Below are positions 34,687-48,113 of a DNA stretch of 64,000 bases, in pieces; positions within the stretch are counted from its first letter, which is position 1; each line of letters opens with the position of its first letter. The notes under the pieces were generated by a model, which had not been told where the DNA came from, ran no database searches, and was given only the letters and a program-made list of their open reading frames with translations. A program made the position numbers and the translations under genes. Source of the stretch: Chrysoporthe austroafricana (lineage: Eukaryota > Ascomycota > Sordariomycetes > Diaporthales > Cryphonectriaceae); NCBI GenBank assembly GCA_001051155.2, contig JYIP02000006.1:1612001-1676000 (forward strand). Reading direction: 5' to 3'.

Positions 34687-37600
34687 TTACCTTTTCTGTT
34701 TCGGCTTAAATAAAAAAATTATATTTTTAAGATTCGCTTAATATTAATAAAGATTAGCTTATAAGATTTAAGCAGCATTATTATAATAATCGCGGCTTTT
34801 GTTTATTAGGATTATATTAGTATTTAAGCAAATACTTTTACTTTTATTATAGCATTATTAAAATAACCAAATTATATAAACGATTCTGAATTCAGAATAT
34901 TTAATTCGTAAAGAATATTATATTTTTATTCTAGCAAAATGCTTGCTTTTAATCGATTTAATATTCAAGCTCTTATTCAAGTACGAAATATAATTAAATA
35001 GCTATATTTATTGCTCTGGAAATATAAGTCGAATTCAGCCTAGCCTTTTGCTAGTAATTAGCTTATGCTTTTAAGTTTGGCTTTTATATTCCAATCTATT
35101 TTCGTTTTAAAGAATTGTATTAGTAATTCCTTAGCGATAGTATAACGACTAGCGCTTATATCGATACAAACCTTTATATCCGGCTTATTCGAATATATTT
35201 TGGTTGCAGTTTTTGCATATATATAGCTGCTGCTCTGATAAGGCTTAATTGTAAATATAGAAATATTATATCTTAAGATTTTTCTTTTTTATATATCGAT
35301 TTTGGGAAAATTCTATAGCTAATTGGATAATTATATAGAATATTTAATATAGAATATGCTTTTGTTTATTAATAGTTTTACTTTTTCGGTTCGAAAAATC
35401 TAGATATTATTTTTAATTATTATATTCTCTTTATTAGCTTGTTTTTCCAATTTATTTTCTTGCCTCTATAGGTTTTCGCTATTTTCGGTTTCTTTATTAT
35501 ATTTATTACTATTTGCTATAAATAGATTATCGTTTACGGGAAAATAGCCTTCTTAAGCTAGCTTATTTTCTTTATCTGAATTATATTGCAATTTTCCGTT
35601 ATCGATATTGAAATTTGCTAAAGTTAATTGGACAAAATATTTTCTAGTATCTTTTCGTACGAATCGATAGTAAAAGCGCAATTGAAAGTTTCGGTTTTTT
35701 GAAATTAAATTTCTGCTATTATCTATAATATTGGTTAATATTTTCCTGGCCGTATCCGAGATATTTTATTATCTGGCTATCCGTTCTTATAACTAGTTCC
35801 GAATATTTATTAGCTTTCGCTATTATTCTAATAAAAGCTTTCGGAATTTGTATTCCGGGATATATCCAGTACTTTTGGATAGATTTAGCTAATTAAATAT
35901 CCTTATCGGGCAAAATAAATATTTAAGTCTTTAAAGCTTAAATTTTCTAGAATATTTTAAGAATATATTAGCTAGGAAATAAATATTAATATTGGGAAAA
36001 TTAATAGCCGATTATATAATTTTCCGTACTAATTATACAGGTTTATAAAATAATTTTATTATGCAATCTGATTTGAAAATATGCTATATTTCTTATTTTG
36101 CTTTAAGACGTTTTTCGAAATCTTTTATATTTTTATTTCGATTAAATCTATCGAAATATTTAGCTATTAATTCTTTATTAATCCAATCCTAAATATTTCT
36201 AGCTAAATATAAGTTTAAGTATTCGGTTAGCTTAATAAATCGATAAATATAATAAGTAAATTCCAGAATATTGCGGTTATTATATATATTTTTCCTGGAA
36301 TATTATTAAGCATTTAGCAAATCCTTTGCAGTTTTTTGCAATATAAAGAAATTTCTTTTTAATTACTTTTTCTATTAGTTTTAATTATGCTTATGCAAAA
36401 TAAAATCCTTATGCTTTTAGAAAAATAATATAAAATAGAATTAAATATATGCTATTTTAATTAAATAAGCGGATAAATAAAAGCTAAAATATTTAGCATA
36501 TTTTGCATTTCTAGCTATATATATCTTATATTAATTTATAAAAGCTTAAGAGTTTTTTTAGATAGTAATTTTGCTATTTATAATAAATACGATTATTAAA
36601 TTAATATAATTATTCTAGTTTTTGTAAAATCGGAATTACCTTATAACCGTATCTTTAAATTCCTTATTAATACTAATAAGCAATATTATAAATTCAAATA
36701 AATTAAGTTAATAAGCTCGGAAATTTTTGGATTACTTATAGCCGAATAATAAGTTTCGAGAATTATTATTTTTATTATCGCTAAAATCCGATAAATCCGG
36801 TAATTTATTTAGCTTATTAATTAATTTTTTTTGGAAATTAGGGTTAATTTCAATATTTGGCTCGGGGCTCGAAAATAATCTTTAATTTAATTAATTTCCT
36901 GCCCTTAATATAAATATTTGCCGGATGCATTCTTTAATATTAAGAAATGCTAGTTTAATAAAGCGATATTTATTACTAGCATAATATTTTGCAGCTGAAA
37001 TAAAAAAGGGTTCTTTAATAAGTTCCGATTAAAGCGCTTATATATTGAAAGTTTATTATAATCGGAATATTTTCTTGAACTTAATACGTATTGCTTTTTC
37101 CGAAATAAAGCCATTTTAGTAAATTGCTTTCATTTCGGGTTATTATAGAAACTAGTCTAATAGGCTAATAATTAGGAAAGAAAGGGTCGGGTATTTCTGA
37201 AAAATAATAATGAAATTATCCGATTTTCTTTTATTTAATCTTTTTTCCTTATAATTTTCTTTCCCAAAAAGCTACAGATAGTCCGATAAACCCGATTAAA
37301 GCGTTAATATGCTTTTTGCTATAAAGTTTATAAAGTTAGCCGGAATAGCTATAATAGAACCTTATCTGGAAATATTCCAATTCTAAGCTTCTATTAGAAA
37401 GAAAGAAATATATTTATTTTCTGGAATTAATTATTTTCTTTTGCTTTTATTTATTCTTCTTACTATAATTGAAAAATTCCCAGATTTATTAATAAATTTA
37501 GAATTTAAATTTTCGGTTAAATATTATAATAAATAAATATACTTAATTCCGCTATTAATATTAGTATATTCAAGCATATAATGCTTTCGATTTTCGATAA

Positions 37601-38120
37601 ATTATTATTAAGCTAATTCTTTTAACGGATTTTCCGGGTTATTAAATCGAAAAGTATCTTTGCTTTCGTTTATTTTTATAAGCATTTATTATCGTTTTTT
37701 TTCCGTTATCGTTTCGGCAAGCTATCAAAATTTGCAATATTTGGAAAAATCTTCCCAGAACGTATTATTTTTTCCTATTTACTAGAATAAATTCTTATCG
37801 AAATTCGATTTTCTTCCCTTTTGAATCCAGCGCTTAAGCAATAAAGGCTATTCTTGCTTAACTATTTATGCCTTTGCTTTCTGTAAAAGTGCATTGGCTT
37901 CCCTGGGGTTTTGCTTCGCCTTTTCGTATCGATCGGCCAAAAATTTCCAGTCGATAAAAACGTATACGATTTCGAAAAAAATCTTAATATCCGATATAAC
38001 CCAATCCTTTTTCTTAAGGTCGTTCAAAACTTATATAAACTTATATACTTAAGCAGGATGCTTAATTTCGATATAATTGATAAGCCGCAATAATAAAATA
38101 TTATTGCTAATAATTGCTAT
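34683..38120 (-). pseudogene. A2 gag-protease
   Basis: This is the 3438-nt homologue of the A3 frame with the start ATG decayed to ATA at 38120 and the TGA at 34685-34683 intact. The protease region near 35160 reads VCIDISASRY, supporting a DTSA-like active site. In this copy codon 813 is still CAA where the other copies read TAA (A3 TAA at 17900-17898), showing that the stop is secondary decay. Confidence 0.78.
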
Positions 38121-38164
38121 AATGAATTAATAATAAATTATCGATAAATAATTATAATATCTCT

Positions 38165-38315
38165 TATAAGAATGCTACTTTTACAGAAACCGATATCCTA
38201 TAAGACCGATATTCTTACAAGAACCGATATTTTATAAAGCCGATATTTCTATAAAAGCCGTTATTTTATAGGATTAATATTCTTATAAAAACTATTGCTT
38301 TATAAAGCCGATAAT
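38165..38315 (-). repeat. A2 leader tandem repeats
   Basis: The array stands at the same offset and has the same 17-18 bp units as in A3, more AT-rich. Confidence 0.75.
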
Positions 38316-38361
38316 CGAAATCCGATTATATAATAAAAGCGTATAAAGCATAGCTACTAAT

Positions 38362-38568
38362 TAATAGTAAATATACTAAAATATATTATAAAGCATAATT
38401 TTTCCGAGAAAATGAATTATGCTAAAGCCTATTAGGGCATTATATAAGCCTTTTAGTAAGGATATAGCATTTATTTAATAAATTCATTGCGTATTTATTA
38501 AGGGATTTACTATAGATTTATTAAGCAAATTTATTACGAATTTACTTCATTTATAAGTTTTGCTATTA
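38362..38568 (-). repeat. A2 5' LTR, 207 bp
   Basis: Its ends have decayed to TAATAG...CTATTA. It is followed by the right target duplication ATTTT (38569-38573), after which A1 gag resumes. A decayed primer site reads GCATAGCTACTA on plus at 38348-38359. Confidence 0.9.
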
Positions 38569-38573
38569 ATTTT

Positions 38574-40326
38574 ATTTTATATTATTTTTTAAAAGCGTAA
38601 AGATTTTATTTTGTATAAATATAATTGGAATTAATAAAAGAAATAATTAAAAAGAAATTTTTTTATATTGCGGAAAATTATAAAAGATTTGCTAAATGCT
38701 TAATAATATTCTAGGAAAAATATACGAAATAATCGCAATATTTTAGAATTTACTTATTATATTTATCGATTTATTAAATTAGCCGAATACTTAAATTCGT
38801 ATTTAATTAGAAATATTTAAAATCGGATCGATAAAGAATTAGTAATTAAATATTTCGATAAATTTAATCGAAATGAAAATATAAGGAATTTCGAAAAATA
38901 TTTTAAAGCGAAATAAAAGATATAATATATTTTCGAATCAGATCGTATAATAAGATTATTTCGTAAATTTGCATAACTAGTATAGAAAATTATATAATTG
39001 GCTATTAATTTTCTCAATATTAATATTTATTTCTTAGCTAATATATTCTTAAAATACTTTAAAAGATTTAAGCTTTAAAGACTTAAATATTTATTTCGCT
39101 TAATAAAAATATTTAATTAGCTAAATTTATTTAAAAATATTAAATATATTTCGGAATACGAATTCCGAAAGCTTTTATTAGAATAATAGCGAAAGTTAAT
39201 AAATATTCAGAATTAATTATAAAAACGAATAGCCAGATAACAAAACATTTTTAATATAGCTAAGAAAATATTAATTAATATTATAAATAATAGCAAAAGT
39301 TTAATTTCAAAAAACCGAAATTTCTAATTGCGCTTTTATTATCGATTTGTATGAAAAGATATTAGAAAATATTTTGTCTAATTAATCTTAATAAACTTTA
39401 ATATTAATAACGGAAAATTGCAATATAATTTAAATAAAAAGAATGAATTAGTTCGAAAAGGTTATTTCTTTATAAATAAAGATTTATTTATAACGGATAG
39501 CAATAAATACGATAAAAAGACCGAAAATAGCAAAAACTTATAGAAGCAAAAAAACGAATTGGAAAAATAAATTAATAAGGAAAATATAATAATCGAAAAT
39601 AATATCTGAATTTTTCGAGCCGAAAAAGCAAAATTATCAGTAAATAAAAGCATATTCTATATTAAATACTTTATATAACTATCCAGTTAATTATAGAATT
39701 TTCTTAAAGTCGATATATAAAAAAGAAAAATCTTAAAATATAATATTCTTATATTTATAATTAAGCCTTATTAAGGCAATAGCTATATATATATAAGAGC
39801 TATAGCTAAAGCATATTTAAATAAATTGAATATAAAAGTTTATATTAATATAAGCGTTAATTATTATGCTATTGCTAAAAAATTGCTAATATAGTTCTTT
39901 AAAGCGAAAATAAATTAGAATATAAAGGCTAAGCTTAAAAGCATAAATTAATTACTAGCAAAAGGCTAAGCTAAATTCGATTTATATTTCCAAAGCAATA
40001 AATATAGCTATTTATTTATATTTCGTATTCGAATAAGAATTTGGATATTAGATCGATTAGAAATAAATATTTTATTAAAATAAAAATATAATATTCTTTA
40101 CGAATTGGATATTTTGAATTTAAAATCGTTTATACGATTTAATTATTTTAATAATACTATAACGAAAGTAAAAGTATTTGCCCGAATGCTAATATAATCC
40201 TAATAAGTAAAAGCTGCAATTATTATAATAATATTACTTAGATTTTATAAGCTAGTTCTTATTAATATTAAGCGAATCCTAAAAATATAATCTTTCTATT
40301 TAAGCCAAAATAGAAAAGGTAAATGA
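38574..40326 (+). pseudogene. A1 gag-protease, C-terminal part
   Basis: It continues 8394-10076 after excision of A2. Total distance to the pol start is 3432 nt against 3434 in A3, so a 2-nt net loss adds a frameshift. It ends in the conserved ATGA (40323-40326). The decayed protease region is near 39850. Confidence 0.78.
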
Positions 40327-40483
40327 ATTGCTTAATAAGCTATTAAATTAAAGAGGTCTTAATAATAAATTAAGCAGTAATCTTTTTAAAGATCTAGAAA
40401 AACTAATTTCTAAGAATAGTTGAATTATTTCAGACAAATTATATAATCCTGCTAACGAATTACGATAATTATTATTATATTGC
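40323..40483 (+). pseudogene. A1 pol, first 161 nt
   Basis: It opens at an intact ATG and is cut by A4; the left target duplication ATTGC is 40479-40483. Confidence 0.75.
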
Positions 40484-40690
40484 TAATAGCAAAACTTATA
40501 AACGAGGTAAATTCGTAATGGATTTGCTTAGTAAATCTATAGTAAATCCCTTAATAAATACGCAATGAATTTACTAAATAAATGCTATACCTTTATCGAA
40601 AAGCTTATATAATGCTTTAATAAGCTTTAGCATAATTTACTTTCTCGGAAAAATTATGCTTTATAATATATTTTAATATATTTACTATTA
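40484..40690 (+). repeat. A4 5' LTR, 207 bp
   Basis: It starts TAATAGC (from TGATAGC) and ends CTATTA. The decayed primer site TAGTAGCTATGC follows at 40693-40704. Confidence 0.9.
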
Positions 40691-40736
40691 ATTAGTAGCT
40701 ATGCTTTATATGCCTTTGCTGCATAATCGAATTTCG

Positions 40737-40887
40737 ATTATCGGCTTTATAAAATAACGGCTTTTATAAGAATATCGGTCTTATAAGATAATAGCCTTTA
40801 TAAAGGTATCGGCTTTGTAAAATATCGGCTTTTATAAGAATATCGGTCCTGTAAAATATCGGCTTTTATAGAAATAGCATTCCTATA
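40737..40887 (+). repeat. A4 leader tandem repeats
   Basis: About eight 17-18 bp units such as TATCGGCTTTTATAAGAA, at the family-constant offset from the LTR. Confidence 0.75.
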
Positions 40888-40931
40888 AGAGATATTATAA
40901 TTATTTATCGATAATTCATTATTAATTCATT

Positions 40932-43900
40932 ATAGCAATTACCGGCAATAATATTTTACTATTGCGGCTTATTAATTATATCGAGATTAAGCATTTCGTT
41001 TAAGTATATAAGTTTATATAAGCTTTAAACGACCTTGAAAGGAAGAATTAGCCTAGCGATAGTTTATCGAAAATTGAAAGCATTATATGCTTGAATATAC
41101 TAATACTAATGGCGGAATTAAGTATATTTATCTATTATAATATTCGACCGAAAATCCAGACTTTAAATTTATTAATAAATCCGGGAATTTTTCAGTTATA
41201 GTAAGAAGAATAGATAAAGGCAAAGGAAAATAATCAGTTCTAGAAAATAAGCGTATCTCTTTCCCTTTAACGGAAGCTTAGAATCGGAATATTTCCAGAC
41301 AAAATTCTATTACAATTACCCCGGCTAATTTTATAAACTTTATAGTAGAAAGTATGCTAATGCCCCAATCGGGTTTATTAGACTATCCGCAATTTTTCGA
41401 AAAAGAAAACTATAAAGAAAAAAGATTAGATAAAAGAGAATCGGACAGTCTTATTATTATCTTTCAGAAATACCCGACCTTTTCTTTCTTAATTACTAGC
41501 CTATTAAACTAGTTTCTATAATAACCTGAAATAAAAGTAATTTACTAAAACGGCTTTATTTCGGAAAAAGCAGCATGCATTAGGTTTAAGAAAATATTCC
41601 GATTGCAATAAGCTTTTAATATATAAGCGTTTCAATCGGAACTTATTAAAGAACCTTTTCCCGTTTCGGCCGCGAAATATTATGCTAATAACGGATATCG
41701 CTTTATTAGACTAGCATTTCCTGATATTAGGGAATATATCCGGCAAATATTTATATTAGAAGCAGGAAATCAATTAGATTAAAGATTATTTTCGGGTTCC
41801 GAGCTTAATATTGAAATTAACCCTAATTTCCAAGAAAAATTAATCGGTAAGCTAGATAGATTACTGGATTTATCGGATCTTAGCAATAATAAGAGCAATA
41901 GTTTTCGAAATTTATTATTCGGTTATAAGCGATCCAAAAATCTTTAAGCTTATTAATTTAATTTATTTAAATTTATAGCATTGCTTATTAGTATTAATAA
42001 GGAATTCAAAAATATAATTATAAGGCAATTCCGACTTTATAAGAATTGGAATAATTATATTAATTTAATAATCGTATTTATTATAAATAGCAAAATTACT
42101 ATCTGGAAAGACTTTCAAGCCTTTATAAACTAGTATAAAATATATATAGCTAGAGATATAAAATGCGCTAAATATTTTAGCTTTCATTTATCCGTTTGCT
42201 TAGCTAGAATAGTATATATTTAGTTTTATTCTATATTATTTTCTTAAAAGCATAAGGATTTTATTTTGTATAAGTATAATTAGAGCTAATAGAAGAAATA
42301 ATTAAGAAGAGATTTTTTTATATTGCAGAAAATTGCAAAGGATTTGCTAAATGCTCAATAATATTTTAGGAAAAATATACGAAATAATCGCAATATTTTG
42401 GAATTCATTTATTATATTTATCGATTTATTAAGCTAGCCGAATATCCAAATTCGTATTTAGCTAGAAATATTTGAGATCGGATTGATAAAGAATTAATAG
42501 CTAAATATTTCGATAGATTTAGTCGAAATAAAGATACGAAAGATTTTGAAAAACGTTTTAAGGCGAAATAAGAAATATAGCATATTTTCGAATCAGATTG
42601 CATAATAAGATTATTTTATAAATCTGTATAACCAGTACGGAAAATTATATAATTGGCTATTAATTTCCCTAATATCAATATTTATTTCCTAGCTAATATA
42701 TTCCCAGAATGCTCTGGAAAATTCAAGCCTTAAAGACTTAAATATTCATTTTGCTTAATAAAGATATTTAATTAACCAAATTTATCCAAAAGTACTGGAT
42801 ATATCCCGAAATATAAATTCCGAAAGCTTTTATTAAAATAATAGCGAAAGCTAATAAATACTCAGAACTAATTACGGAAACGGATAGCTAAATAATAAAA
42901 TATTTCTAGTATAGCTAGGAAAATATTAATTAATACTATAAATAATAGCAGAAATTCAATTTCAAAAAACCGAAATTTCTAATTGTACTTTTACTATCAA
43001 TTCGTATGAAAAGATACTAAAAAACGTTTTGTCCAATTAACTTTAGCAAATTTCAATATCGATAATAAAAAATTGCAATATAATTTAGATAAAAAGGATA
43101 AGCTAGCTCGAAAAGGTTATTTCTTTATAAATAACGATTTGTTTATAACGGATAGCAATAAATATAATAAAGAAACCGAAAATAGCAAAAATTTATAAAA
43201 GCAAAAAGATAAGTTAGAAAAATAAGCTAATAAGGAAAATGTAATAATCGAAAACGATATCTAGATTTTTCGAGCCGAAAAGGTAAAACTATTAGTAAAC
43301 GAAAGCATATTTTATATCAAATACCTTATATAATTATTTAATTAGCTATAAAATTTTCCCAAAATCGATATATAAAAAAGAGAAATCTTGGGATATAATA
43401 TTCCTATATTTACAATTAAGCTTTATTAAAGCAGCAGTTATATATATGCAAGAGCTGCAGCCAGAATATACCCGAATGGGCTAAATATAAAGGTCTATAT
43501 CGATATAAGCGCTAATTATTATGCTATTGCCGAAAAATTGCTAGTGCAATTCTTTAAAGCAAAAGTAGATTAGAATGTAAAAGCCAAGCTCAAAAGCATA
43601 AGCTAGTTGCTAGCAAAAGGCTAGGCTGAATTCGATTTGTATTTCCAAGGCAATAAATATAGCTATTTAATTATATTTCGTACCCGAATAAGAGCTTAAA
43701 TATTGGATCGACTGGAAGTAAGTATTTTGCTAAGATAAAAATATAATATTCCTTACGAATTGGATATTCTGAATTTAGAATTATTTATATAATTTGGTTA
43801 TTTTAATAATATTACGGTAAAAATAAAAATATTTGCCCGAATGCTAATATAATCCTAGCAAGCAAAAGTTGCAATTATTATAATAATGCTATTTAAATCT

Positions 43901-43981
43901 TATAAACTAATCCCTATTAATATTAAGCGAATCTTAAAAACGTAATTTTTTTATTCAAGCTGAAATAAAAAGAATAAATGA
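40932..43981 (+). pseudogene. A4 gag-protease with 388-nt internal deletion
   Basis: The start is ATA in place of ATG; the end is TGA within ATGA. Relative to A3, 388 nt are missing at about 41041-41052, where the sequences GAAGGATTGG and GAAGAATTGG flanking the lost segment in A3 are fused. 388 is not a multiple of three, so the phase is also broken. The protease region near 43500 reads IDISANYYAIAEKLL. Confidence 0.78.
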
Positions 43982-46900
43982 ATTGCTTAATAAGCTATTA
44001 GATTAAAAAAGTCTTAATAACGAATTAAATAGCGACCCTTTTAAAAATCCAGAAAAATTAACTTTTAAAGATAATCGAACTATTCCAGACGGATTATATA
44101 ATTCTGCTAGCGAATTATAATAATTATTATTATATTGCGCGATAATACTTTTTTCAATAAACTCAGAATAAGTTATAGCTTTTAAGAAAGCTAAATTCAG
44201 ATTAATTATTATTTATTGAGCATATTTTCCAATAAATTGCGGAAATTATTAGAAAATAGCTAAAAGAATACCGATTCCCGGATATAAAAACCTTTGAAAT
44301 AAGAAATTATTTCGAAAATAATAATAAATTAGGGATCCGGAAAGATAAAGTTATTAAGGAATCGGAAATTAAATTCGGTATATACGTTTGCAAGCGTTTA
44401 CTGGAATTTCTCTATAAAGTTATAGAATTAATACGGGCATACGCTAGAATTTTTAAAGATATAAATCCCGTTAATATATTAATCGATTAATAAATAAAAA
44501 TTAATTTAGTCGAAAGATAATAGAACTAGAAAGTAGAATAAAAGCTATATTATTCAAATAAAGAAAACTAGGAAATAATTAATGAAATTTTAAATAAATT
44601 ATACTAATAAAATCGAGCTAAATAGGTTATAAATACAATACTATTCGGTTTATTAATCTTTATAATTTGGAAGAATATAAATAGCTAAAAGAAAAGATAT
44701 ATAATAATTGATTTATACGCTTTAAATAAAATCTTAATCTTTAATGCTTACTTCTTGCTATTATAGCAAGAAATTATTAAATAATTAAAAGGAAAAATAT
44801 ATATTATAATAATAAATATATAGCAATTTTTCTATTAATTTCTAATATATCCAAATTATAAAGACCAATTTATTATTATTAGTTATTATAATTAAGAAAA
44901 GATAAAAGTTCTATTTATAAGATTTCGAAATTTATTATTTTATATCTAGCATTTTATAAATTAATTCTTATAATTATATTATAAGTTTGCTTTTGCTTTT
45001 ATAAATAATACCGTTATTTATTTAATTATAAAATAAAATTACTTGTAATATTTATAAATTATTTTTTCGCTATTTTTACGCAAAAATATTTTATTAGCTA
45101 AATTCAAATCGTTTCTTGAATATCTTTTAATCCAGATTTTAGGATTTAAAGTAAACGGATTCGGAATTTCCAATACGGAATACCGAATGCAAGCTATTTA
45201 TAATCTGGAATTCCTTAAAATATTCTAATAACTGGAAAAGTTTATCGGATTTATAGGATATTTATATTATTTAATTCCTAAATATAATTATAGAATTAAT
45301 TTATTTTAGAGAAAGAAAATTAGGATATTAAGCAAAGCTTGCTAATCGAATTATTTACTTTTAAGTATAAAATAGCGAAACTATATTATGCAAGCTATTT
45401 TCGACTTAATATTAGATAAAATTAATAATTTTTATGACTTTAAAATAGCTTTGGAAGCTAAAAATGCTTTATTTTATTATATCTCAAACAAACTTTTTTT
45501 TATTTAGCTAAATACGTTTAAAGAAATAGGGTTTTTAAGCATTATTTTCCAATTAGCAAACGATTATATATAGAATAGAGTATTGCCAATAGCAAGCATA
45601 GCCGTATAATCAATTCTCTATTTAAGCAAAATAATTAATAAAGCAGAATAAAAGTACTAGCTTATAAAGCTAGAAGTAGCTTATCTGGTATAGCTAATAC
45701 GAAAGCTAAAAACGATAATAGGATCGAATTAAATTAAGCTAATTTATATCTTTACCGATTATATAATAACGATTAGCATTATCTATTCGTTATTTATAAA
45801 TATAATAAATAAAATTAAAGTAAATATATAGCTAATTCTCGTTTCGGAATATTTAAACTAATTCGATTTGAAAGCATACTATATATTAGGAAAGTCGAAT
45901 ATTCTTGCAAATGCTATATCAAAATTGCTATTTATTCAGAAACCTGTCGATAATAAAAGCATTCTAGATAAGATATAGGAAGACGAACTTATTTAAATTT
46001 TCAGTAAAATATTTATAAATAGCAAAATGAAAAGGCGTATTAAGAAAGGATACGAAAAATACCCTTTATAGTCCAGAATAATTAAATAACTGAAAAATTC
46101 AAATAAGGTTGCTCGATTATTTTTTATATTAAATTATAATAGCTTACTATTTCTTAAAGATTATTACGGGAAATAATAACTATATATCCCGAATAAAATA
46201 ATATTGGATTTTATTAAAAAAACTTATAATAGAAAATACTATTTCGGTATAAACCGTATATAATATAATTTAACGAATCGATTTATTATCAAATATTATT
46301 ATGCCAAAATACGCAATTATATATCGATATATCGAGCTTATAACGAGAATAAAAACGACTTATAGCAATTTTTAAAAGAAATATAGCTTATATTATTTCT
46401 ATTAATCCTATTCTATATTATTATTATAAATTTTATTATAAAATTACCGATAATATTATTTATAAATATTATATAAGCTCTAGCTAAAATATTATTCCTA
46501 AATGCATTTCTTACGATTATAAATAAATATTCCAAAGCTATAATTATTATATTAAGCAATGCAATATATATTATAGCAAACTGGGTAATTTTTATTTTAC
46601 GGATACTTTATATTATTAGTTAAAGAATATTTAAAAAGATTATTTCAAATAGAAATTCGAAATTTTTATCGGAATTCTGGAAATATTTATAAGAAGCTAT
46701 CGGAACGAAACTTGCCTATTCTATTGCCTCGCATCCGCAAACGGACAGGCAATCTAAAATAAAGAACCGAATAATTGAAATAGCAATTCGGCATTTCATA
46801 ACCGTTTACTTTAATGCAAAATAAACCGAAATAATACTAGTATTATAATTTAATTTGAATAATGCGTATAACCGAATTACAAAATATTTAGCTAGCCAAA

Positions 46901-47802
46901 TATTATTCGGATTTAATTTATTATCGGGCTAGTAAATAAAGAATATAATACCTTTAGCAAAAGAAATTTTTCAGGAAAAAGCTTAATTTTTTATTACCAA
47001 AATGCAAATAATAGCTAAATTGTAATATAATAAGCATTATTGCTAAATAGTTTTCGAATTAGATAATTAAATATATATTCGCTTAGGCTATAAGTATTTA
47101 TTGCCAAATAATTTATTTCTGAAATTTTTATAATAGAAAATAAAACTTTTCCAGATTATTCGAAAAATAAAGAATTTAGTATATAAATTGAAATTGGCTC
47201 TTTATATAAATATTTATTTAATAATTTCAATAATATAATTAATGCTTGCAAACTTTTTTAAAATAGACTTTTATAAATATAATTTTATATATTAGGATTT
47301 AATAAATATGCTAAAAAATCCGAATATCGAAAAATATTTAAAAGATTATTAATATTACAAACTGGAAAAGATAATTAGTTGCTATAAACGAAAGTATAAA
47401 TATAGTTTGCGCAAAATTGAATATTTAATAAAATGAATAAATTATTTTAGCTATTATAATATATGGATGCTTTATAATGCTCTGAATACGGACGAAATAA
47501 TACGTAATTTCGAATGGAAATGCGAAACTATAGCCGAATTGCAAGAAAGAACGAAACGAAAGCAGCTATTAGCGAAAGAAATCCTTGAACCGGGAGATAT
47601 TATTATAATTGCTTTATGAAAACGAAGCAGGCCAAAATGCGATTTACGAATAGAAAATATATTAGAGCAAGCTAATTTACTTATTTTAAGAAATCGAAAG
47701 AACTCGCAATATAATAAGCGCGTATTAGGGTAAAGGCAATTGCTAAGTAAGGCAAATAAATTTCTGGCAAATGCAAAAAGCTATTATTTCGTAAATTGCT
47801 AG
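43978..47802 (+). pseudogene. A4 pol (3825 nt, full length)
   Basis: It has the same length as A3 pol, from ATG in ATGA to TAG followed by TAA. RT motif C reads FINN near 45000; integrase near 46400-46800 includes SHPQTDRQS-like sequence; the chromodomain is around 47350-47500. Numerous Gln/Trp stops. Confidence 0.83.
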
Positions 47803-48113
47803 TAAATTCATTTTGTTTTCTTCTTCTTACTAGCGCGTTTACAATTACTATTCTTATCTATTTATTATAGCTAGCCGTATCGCTTTGTTATTATTACTTT
47901 TCATTATACTTTTAAATATTGTTTTTAAATATTAAGCTAGTATTATTATCAAATTCGCTTTATTTTGCTAAATTTCCGTAAACTTACAAGGATTATATTA
48001 ATAAGGCTATTAATATTACTAAAATCAAAATGCATTATGCAATTATTAAATTATATTTTTCCGTAAATGCTTTGCTATAAGATTAAAATTGATAAGAAAT
48101 AATATGTTTAATT

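Larger units (their letters stand above)
10077..38568 (-). mobile_element. Family A copy A2, inserted in A1 gag, itself carrying A3 and B1
   Basis: A2 is minus-oriented with target duplication ATTTT (10072-10076 and 38569-38573). Its own pieces are 10077-10128, 20790-25348 and 32597-38568. A3 interrupts its 3' LTR and B1 interrupts its pol. Both LTRs total 207 bp when A3 is removed. Terminal TG/CA has decayed to TA at both ends. ORF3, pol and gag-protease keep family spacing: leader 241 nt, gag start to pol start 3434 nt, spacer 311 nt, ORF3 1749 nt. Confidence 0.9.
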
